NCBI GenBank assembly: GCA_045586995.1
Contig: JAZNBI010000073.1
Span: 1-9,827, forward strand
Source: JAZNBI01 sp045586995
GTDB taxonomy: Bacteria > Bacillota > Clostridia > Oscillospirales > CAG-272
DNA: 9,827 bases
Direction of reading: 5' to 3'
Part shown: one piece after another, positions 5,307 to 9,827 of the stretch
How positions within the stretch are numbered: the stretch's first letter is position 1
How the letters are laid out: every line of letters begins with the position of its first letter
Translations under genes and position numbers: made by a program
The notes under the pieces: generated by a model
Database searches by the model: none
Seen by the model: only the letters and a program-made list of their open reading frames with translations
What the model was told of the DNA's origin: nothing

Positions 5307-7949
5307 TCAAAGCTTTGCGAGAGCTTCTTCAACACCTTGTAAATTTTCGCGGTATTTTTGAAGCTTTGCGCGTTCGCCTTCTACGACTGCAGCGGGTGCT
5401 TTGGATACAAAGCCCTCATTTGAAAGCTTTTTCTCGATCCTTTCAATTTCTGCAAGAAGCTTTGTTTTTTCTCCGCCAAGACGCTCTCTTTCCTTGTCTG
5501 CGTCAATCAAGTCTGATATAGGAAGCATAATAGTAGCAGAGTCTGTGATGATCTGAATAGCATCGTTTGCGGAAATTCTGTCTTCAAAGCTTGCGCCTAT
5601 TTCCACATCGGAAGCAGAAGCCAATCGAGTGAAGAAGCGAATCGACTGTTGAGTAAAGCTATCGGTATATTTTGTCGCAATATAAACCTTGGACTTTTTA
5701 GACGGATGAATGTTCATATCATTTCTGCGTGTTCGTATAGCGCGAATAGCCGAAATAACTCTTGACATATGCTCTGCATCCTTCGAAAAAGCGAGTTTAT
5801 CGCTATATTCGGGATAGCGGCTTATCATAATGCTTTCGTCGGTGTGGGGAAGTGAAAGGTATATTTCCTCGGTAATAAACGGCATAAACGGATGAAGGAG
5901 CTTGAGCGTTTCTGTCAAGACATATGCGATCACGTTTTGAGCAACGAGATTTTCTTTTGTGCCCTTTTCGTTAAGTCGGATTTTTGAAAGCTCAATGTAC
6001 CAGTCGCAGAATATATCCCAAATAAAATCATAGAGTGAGGAGAGTGCGACTCCAACCTCATATTTATCCAATGCATTTCCAACCGTGAGAGCAAGCTGAT
6101 TAAATGAATCAAGCACCCATTTGTCTTCAACCGATAAATCATTAACGTCGGGAAGTTCAATTTTATCTATCGTGAGATTCATACGTACAAATCTTGATGC
6201 GTTCCACAGCTTATTTGCAAAATTACGGGCAGATTCTATCTTTTCATCCGAAAAACGCATATCATTTCCGGGCGAATTTCCCGTTGCAAGCGCAAATCTA
6301 AGGGCATCGGCGCCGTATTTGTCGATTATTTCAAGCGGGTCAATACCGTTTCCGAGAGATTTTGACATTTTTCTTCCCTGAGCATCTCGGACAAGTCCGT
6401 GTATAAAGACGTGAGGGAAGGGCTTTTCTCCCATAAATTCTATTCCGGAGAATATCATTTTTGATACCCAGAAGGTAATGATGTCATAAGCGGTTACAAG
6501 CACGCTGGTAGGGTAATATTTACGAAGCTCGGGGGTATCGTTCGGCCATCCGAGTGTGGAGAACGGCCACAATGCGGAGGAGAACCAGGTGTCGAGCACG
6601 TCTTCCTCCTGGTGCATTTTATCCGAGCCGCATTTCGGACATACCTTAACATCTGTTTCGGAAACGACGGTTTCGCCGCATTTATCACAATAATATGCAG
6701 GAATACGGTGTCCCCACCACAGCTGTCTTGATATACACCAATCGCGGATATTTTCCATCCAATTAAGATATATTTTCGAAAATCTGTCGGGAATATATGA
6801 AATGTCGCCGTTTTTTACGGCAGCGATTGCCGGTTCTGCAAGCGGCTTCATTTTTACATACCACTGCTTTGATGCAATCGGCTCTATAATGCTTCCGCAA
6901 CGGTAGCAGTGAGCAACGTTGTGAGAGTGCTTTTCGGTTTTTACGAGCAATCCGAGCTCATCAAGATCCGCAACTATCTGCTTACGCGCTTCAAAACGGT
7001 CCAATCCCTGATATTTGCCGCCGTTTTCGTTTATAATTGCGTGATCGTCAAGTACGATAATATTTTCAAGACCGTGGCGAAGTCCTGTTTCATAGTCGTT
7101 GGGGTCGTGAGCAGGCGTTATCTTAACGCAGCCCGTTCCAAAGTCCTTTTCAACGTTTTCGTCTGCAATTACGGGTATCTCGCGTCCAACGAGAGGGAGT
7201 ATAAGCGTTTTACCTACAAGGTCTTTATATCTTTCATCATCCGAAGAAACCGCAACGGCAGTGTCGCCGAGCATAGTTTCGGGACGAGTGGTTGCTACTA
7301 TAACGTATTCTCCCGGTTTTTCCTTGATAGGATATTTAATATGCCAAAAGCATCCGTCGATTTCCTTGTGCTCTACCTCCGCATCCGAAAGCGCGGTGAC
7401 GCAATGGGGACACCAGTTCGTTATTCTGAGCCCACGGTATATAAGTCCTTTGTCATAAAGAGTTACGAAAACCTTCTTTACGGCTGCCGAAAGCGTTTCA
7501 TCCATTGTAAAGCATTCACGTGACCAATCGCAAGAAGAACCCATTTTTTTGAGCTGATTTATGATGCGGTTTCCGTATTGTGCCTTCCAATCCCAAACTC
7601 TTTTCAAAAAATCTTCTCTGCCAAGGTCATGTCGGGAAAGTCCCTCGTTCTTCCTGAGCTGCTCCTCAACCTTTATTTGAGTAGCAATTCCGGCGTGATC
7701 GGTTCCGGGAACCCAAAGGGTATTATATCCCTGCATACGTTTATGGCGTACAAGAATATCCTGAAGGGTATTATTGAGAGCATGTCCCATATGCAGTTGA
7801 CCGGTTACGTTAGGGGGCGGAATTACAACAGAGAATGACGGTGCCGGATCGTTAACATCCGGTGTAAAATATCCCTTTTCGCACCAATTTTTATATATTC
7901 TATCCTCAAACTCGGACGGTGCGTAGGTTTTTGAAAGTTCGTGTTCCAT
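5307..7949 (-). CDS. valS: Valyl-tRNA synthetase
   Basis: ValRS (880 residues, full length) charges tRNA-Val with valine in the cytoplasm. The class I signatures are HMGH (53-56, in PPPNVTGQLHMGH) and KMSKS (527-531), both binding ATP. The editing domain that hydrolyses Thr-tRNA-Val covers about 190-360, with ATTRPETMLGDTA (219-231) and GTGCVKITPAHDPNDYE (271-287). Cysteine pairs that may bind zinc are at 180/183, 348/351, 421/424 and 437/440. The anticodon-binding domain follows the core. The last 70 residues or so (from about 810) are the charged coiled-coil arm typical of ValRS. The ATG at 7949 has GGAGG 9 nt upstream. It is transcribed alone from the promoter at 8217-8245 through a T-box leader, and converges on the PAP2 gene. 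No defects seen. Confidence 0.98.
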   Translation of the reverse strand: MEHELSKTYAPSEFEDRIYKNWCEKGYFTPDVNDPAPSFSVVIPPPNVTGQLHMGHALNNTLQDILVRHKRMQGYNTLWVPGTDHAGIATQIKVEEQLRKNEGLSRHDLGREDFLKRVWDWKAQYGNRIINQLKKMGSSCDWSRECFTMDETLSAAVKKVFVTLYDKGLIYRGLRITNWCPHCVTALSDAEVEHKEIDGCFWHIKYPIKEKPGEYVIVATTRPETMLGDTAVAVSSDDERYKDLVGKTLILPLVGREIPVIADENVEKDFGTGCVKITPAHDPNDYETGLRHGLENIIVLDDHAIINENGGKYQGLDRFEARKQIVADLDELGLLVKTEKHSHNVAHCYRCGSIIEPIASKQWYVKMKPLAEPAIAAVKNGDISYIPDRFSKIYLNWMENIRDWCISRQLWWGHRIPAYYCDKCGETVVSETDVKVCPKCGSDKMHQEEDVLDTWFSSALWPFSTLGWPNDTPELRKYYPTSVLVTAYDIITFWVSKMIFSGIEFMGEKPFPHVFIHGLVRDAQGRKMSKSLGNGIDPLEIIDKYGADALRFALATGNSPGNDMRFSDEKIESARNFANKLWNASRFVRMNLTIDKIELPDVNDLSVEDKWVLDSFNQLALTVGNALDKYEVGVALSSLYDFIWDIFCDWYIELSKIRLNEKGTKENLVAQNVIAYVLTETLKLLHPFMPFITEEIYLSLPHTDESIMISRYPEYSDKLAFSKDAEHMSRVISAIRAIRTRRNDMNIHPSKKSKVYIATKYTDSFTQQSIRFFTRLASASDVEIGASFEDRISANDAIQIITDSATIMLPISDLIDADKERERLGGEKTKLLAEIERIEKKLSNEGFVSKAPAAVVEGERAKLQKYRENLQGVEEALAKL

Positions 7950-7974
7950 TTATTTTTTCCTCCATAGATTTTAC

Positions 7975-8210
7975 AAAATAAAAAATCCCCACATCCCATC
8001 AGGACGTGGAGAACGCGGTACCACCTGATTTCGTGCTGATGCACGCACTCAAAAGCCGTTAACGCCGACGACGGCAAAAGCTAAACCTAAACCTTAAAAG
8101 GGCTCACCTTTGCAGCTCCAAGACGACTTCTGCGGCTCACGCTGCGTGTTTCGCACCACCACACACTCTCTGAAAACAGAATCCCGCATACTACTTCTCA
8201 TCATTGCATT
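7975..8210 (-). promoter_or_regulatory. Valine T-box riboswitch of valS
   Basis: On the minus strand the leader has the T-box core AGGTGGTACCGCG (8026-8014), with bulge TGGT (8023-8020) complementary to a tRNA ending ACCA, as expected for tRNA-Val. In stem I, AGTA on the 5' side and GAA on the 3' side suit the loop-E part of the specifier loop. GAA is followed by GTCGTC (8127-8122), so a valine codon sits at the specifier position; the first GTC is preferred because a purine follows it. A GC-rich hairpin (GCCG...CGGC, about 8050-8080) lies between stem I and the antiterminator. The terminator pairs CTCCACGTCC (8011-8002) with GGGATGTGGGG (7997-7987), then TTTTTTATTTT. Uncharged tRNA-Val should turn valS on. 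Confidence 0.93.
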
Positions 8211-8216
8211 TGAAAT

Positions 8217-8245
8217 AGTATAACATATGTTTTAAAAAAAGTCAA
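8217..8245 (-). promoter_or_regulatory. Sigma-A promoter for valS
   Basis: On the minus strand, TTGACT (8245-8240) and TATACT (8222-8217) have a 17-bp spacer. The start should be near 8210, at the foot of T-box stem I. It is divergent from the tRNA-Thr promoter, with 29 bp between the two -35 boxes. Confidence 0.85.
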
Positions 8246-8274
8246 TAAATTTAGTAAAATTCTTATTAAAGCAC

Positions 8275-8303
8275 TTGACAAACCGTCTTGTATTTGGTAT
8301 AAT
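8275..8303 (+). promoter_or_regulatory. Sigma-A promoter for tRNA-Thr
   Basis: TTGACA (8275-8280) and TATAAT (8298-8303) are consensus hexamers with a 17-bp spacer. Transcription should start near 8310, about 11 nt before the mature tRNA 5' end. It is also the only clear promoter ahead of the downstream methyltransferase gene. Confidence 0.9.
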
Positions 8304-8320
8304 AACAACGCTGTCAAGAT

Positions 8321-8396
8321 GCTGCTATGGCTCAGTCGGTAGAGCACATCCTTGGTAAGGATGAGGTCATCAGTTCGATTCTGATTAGCAGCTCCA
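8321..8396 (+). tRNA. tRNA-Thr (anticodon GGU)
   Basis: Full cloverleaf: acceptor GCTGCTA/TAGCAGC, D arm ending GTCGGTAGAGC, anticodon stem CATCC/GGATG around loop TTGGTAA (anticodon GGU), and T arm ATCAG-TTCGATT-CTGAT. The discriminator is U (8393) and CCA is encoded at 8394-8396. It reads ACC and ACU threonine codons. Its GGU anticodon and UCCA end match the ACC specifier and UGGA bulge of the thrS T-box in this window. Confidence 0.97.
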
Positions 8397-8402
8397 ATCC
8401 AT

Positions 8403-8437
8403 AAAGCTCTTGGTTAACATCAAGAGCTTTTGTTTTT
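8403..8437 (+). terminator. Rho-independent terminator after tRNA-Thr
   Basis: AAAGCTCTTG (8403-8412) pairs perfectly with CAAGAGCTTT (8421-8430) around an 8-nt loop, followed by TTTGTTTTTATTT. It lies 6 nt past the tRNA CCA end and 25 nt before the next start codon, so it may also limit read-through into that gene. Confidence 0.92.
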
Positions 8438-8461
8438 ATTTGCTTGTGTGGGGGTGAATTG

Positions 8462-9781
8462 GTGAATATCAAAGAGAGATTAAGCAAAGGACTTCTTTTT
8501 TTTGACGGAGGAACAGGTACGGTTTTGCAATCTATGGGACTTGCCGCCGGAGAAAAGCCCGAAAAGTGGAATATTACCGATCCCGATAAAATTATCGCCC
8601 TTCACCGTATGTATTTTGACGCGGGAGCAAATATCGTTAAAACAAACACATTTGGCGCCAATCGTTATAAATACAGCGGACAAAATGGGGAACACAGCGT
8701 TTCTGAAATTATAAGTGCCGCGCTTAATAATGCTAAAGCAGCGGCAGAGCTTTGCTCGGATTTGAATAAGGAGCATTATGTGGCACTTGACGTAGGTCCT
8801 CTCGGCAAATTGCTTAAGCCATATGGCGATACCGATTTCGAGGAGGCGGTTTGCGCTTTTTCCGAAATGATAAAATGCGGCGCATCCTGCGGCGCCGATC
8901 TCATTCTTATTGAAACGATGAACGATGCGTATGAAATGAAGGCGGCAATTCTCGCGGCTAAGGAAAGCTGCACTCTGCCAATATTTGCTACCAACGTATA
9001 CGATTCAAATATGCGACTGTTGACGGGCGCCGACCCGCTCGCAATGATCTCGCTTTATGAAGGAATGGGCGTCGATGCTTTTGGAATGAACTGCAGTCTT
9101 GGCCCGAAACAGATGATGAAGATCGTTCCGATTCTTTATCAAAATTCGCATTTACCGATAATAGTTAATCCTAACGCGGGACTTCCTCACACTTCCTGCG
9201 GAAGGACAGAATTTGATATATCAGCAGATGAATTTGCATTCGTTATGAAGGATATTATCAAAAGCGGCGCAACGGTTGTTGGCGGCTGCTGCGGTACTAC
9301 TCCCGAATACATTGAAAAAATGGTGGAAACTGTTTCGGGCACTTTGCCTGCTTTGGATAAAAGATATCGCAAAAGACGCATTTCCTCGTATAATCACGCG
9401 CTCGAAATAAACGATATCGACATAACATCGCTTCAAAAAATTTCGATTGAAAGCGAACTAAATGACGGCAATTTTGAATATATCGTAGATTTAGCGCTTG
9501 ATTCTAAATATAACGGAGAACCCTTGACTTATCTTTTTGCGGGAGATGACGCCAACTGTCAACTTGAAAAAGCTGTTTATGAGATACAAAGCGTGTCGGA
9601 CAATCCTCTTTTGCTTTCATCATCTAACATTTGTGCGCTGGAAAAGGCAATGAGGATATACAACGGAATACCGGCAATCGAGTATACCGGAAATGATAAT
9701 GCCGAATATTCCGAGCTTTGTAAAATTGCTTCCAAATACGGCGCTTATGTGCGTGGCTCAGAAGGGATAAAAGTAGGATGA
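8462..9781 (+). CDS. Homocysteine S-methyltransferase-family protein (MetH N-terminal type) with truncated second domain
   Basis: Residues 1 to about 290 form the homocysteine-binding TIM barrel of cobalamin-dependent methionine synthase. It has the FDGGTGT start (14-20), KTNTFGAN (60-67), MNCSLGP with zinc ligand Cys211, and GGCCGTT with Cys276 and Cys277. The domain activates homocysteine thiolate for methylation to methionine. Residues about 310-430 resemble the first part of the MetH pterin (methyltetrahydrofolate) domain in spacing and secondary structure (e.g. LLLSSSNICALEKAMRIYNGIPAIEY), but the ERINPAG-type pterin motif is replaced by EINDIDITS and the protein stops at 439. No B12 domain is present. 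GTG 8462 is the preferred start, with GGGGG at 8450-8454; a TTG at 8444 is also open. The stop overlaps the next ATG. A methyl donor other than bound folate or B12, or a partner protein carrying the missing domains, is inference. Confidence 0.8.
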   Translation: MNIKERLSKGLLFFDGGTGTVLQSMGLAAGEKPEKWNITDPDKIIALHRMYFDAGANIVKTNTFGANRYKYSGQNGEHSVSEIISAALNNAKAAAELCSDLNKEHYVALDVGPLGKLLKPYGDTDFEEAVCAFSEMIKCGASCGADLILIETMNDAYEMKAAILAAKESCTLPIFATNVYDSNMRLLTGADPLAMISLYEGMGVDAFGMNCSLGPKQMMKIVPILYQNSHLPIIVNPNAGLPHTSCGRTEFDISADEFAFVMKDIIKSGATVVGGCCGTTPEYIEKMVETVSGTLPALDKRYRKRRISSYNHALEINDIDITSLQKISIESELNDGNFEYIVDLALDSKYNGEPLTYLFAGDDANCQLEKAVYEIQSVSDNPLLLSSSNICALEKAMRIYNGIPAIEYTGNDNAEYSELCKIASKYGAYVRGSEGIKVG

Positions 9782-9827
9782 ATGTTCAATTTTCAAGGAC
9801 TGCCGCGCTTTTGGGCGAGGAAGCAAT
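9778..9827 (+). CDS. ThiF/E1-like protein, probably TcdA (partial, N-terminus)
   Basis: An ATG at 9778 overlaps the upstream stop codon (ATGA) and opens a frame that runs off the window: MNVQFSRTAALLGEEA, 16 complete codons. The FSRT..LLGEEA pattern is what I know from the N-terminus of tRNA threonylcarbamoyladenosine dehydratase (TcdA/CsdL), an ATP-dependent ThiF/MoeB-family enzyme that cyclises t6A37 in ANN-decoding tRNAs. The nucleotide-binding GxGGVGS motif lies beyond the window, so this rests on a short match. The overlap suggests translational coupling with the methyltransferase-like gene. Confidence 0.6.
   Translation, partial: MNVQFSRTAALLGEEA

Noticed and set aside
6909..7523. 204-codon plus-strand frame inside valS
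   Set aside because: It is a shadow of the ValRS editing-domain coding sequence on the other strand, with no initiation signals.
8041..8100. GC-rich inverted repeats in the valS leader as a mobile-element end
   Set aside because: They fit the extra hairpin normally found between stem I and the antiterminator of a T-box, and no target-site duplication or transposase is present.

Overview
The window looks like chromosomal DNA of a low-to-moderate GC Firmicute, most likely a Clostridia-class (Oscillospirales-like) gut anaerobe. The evidence is two aminoacyl-tRNA synthetase genes behind T-box leaders, near-consensus TTGACA/TATAAT promoters with 17-18 bp spacers, AGGAGG ribosome binding sites, and GC hairpin plus T-tract terminators. 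The species assignment is an inference. I see no IS element, CRISPR array or phage gene.

Left edge (1-380, minus strand): a strong promoter (345-373) reads leftward into a tRNA-Pro-like sequence that keeps its acceptor, D and anticodon arms but has lost its T arm (220-285), then into an intact tRNA-Pro(UGG) with encoded CCA (5-80). Between them lie short GGTCAA repeats and a hairpin.

Plus-strand block (439-5228): a promoter drives a small methylglyoxal-synthase-fold protein whose catalytic residues have almost all been replaced. Next is thrS behind its own promoter and a threonine T-box (specifier ACC), ending in a strong terminator. Then comes a two-gene unit, an MGDG-synthase/UgtP-type glycosyltransferase followed by a PAP2-family membrane enzyme, which together suggest membrane glycolipid synthesis. 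A hairpin that should terminate in both directions separates this block from the convergent valS.

Minus-strand valS (5307-7949) lies behind a valine T-box (about 7975-8210) and its own promoter. Divergent from it, a near-perfect promoter drives tRNA-Thr(GGU) (8321-8396). A terminator follows, then a gene for a MetH N-terminal-type homocysteine methyltransferase (8462-9781) whose C-terminal third looks like a decayed, truncated piece of the MetH pterin-binding domain. The first 16 codons of a ThiF/TcdA-like gene overlap its stop codon and run off the window.

The common theme is translation supply: tRNA-Pro, tRNA-Thr, ThrRS and ValRS. The tRNA-Thr encoded here (anticodon GGU, discriminator U) is exactly the one the thrS T-box should read (specifier ACC, T-box bulge UGGA). 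The items most worth a second look are the active-site-depleted MGS-like protein, the T-arm-less tRNA-Pro behind a strong promoter, and the MetH-like protein with a vestigial pterin domain and no promoter of its own.
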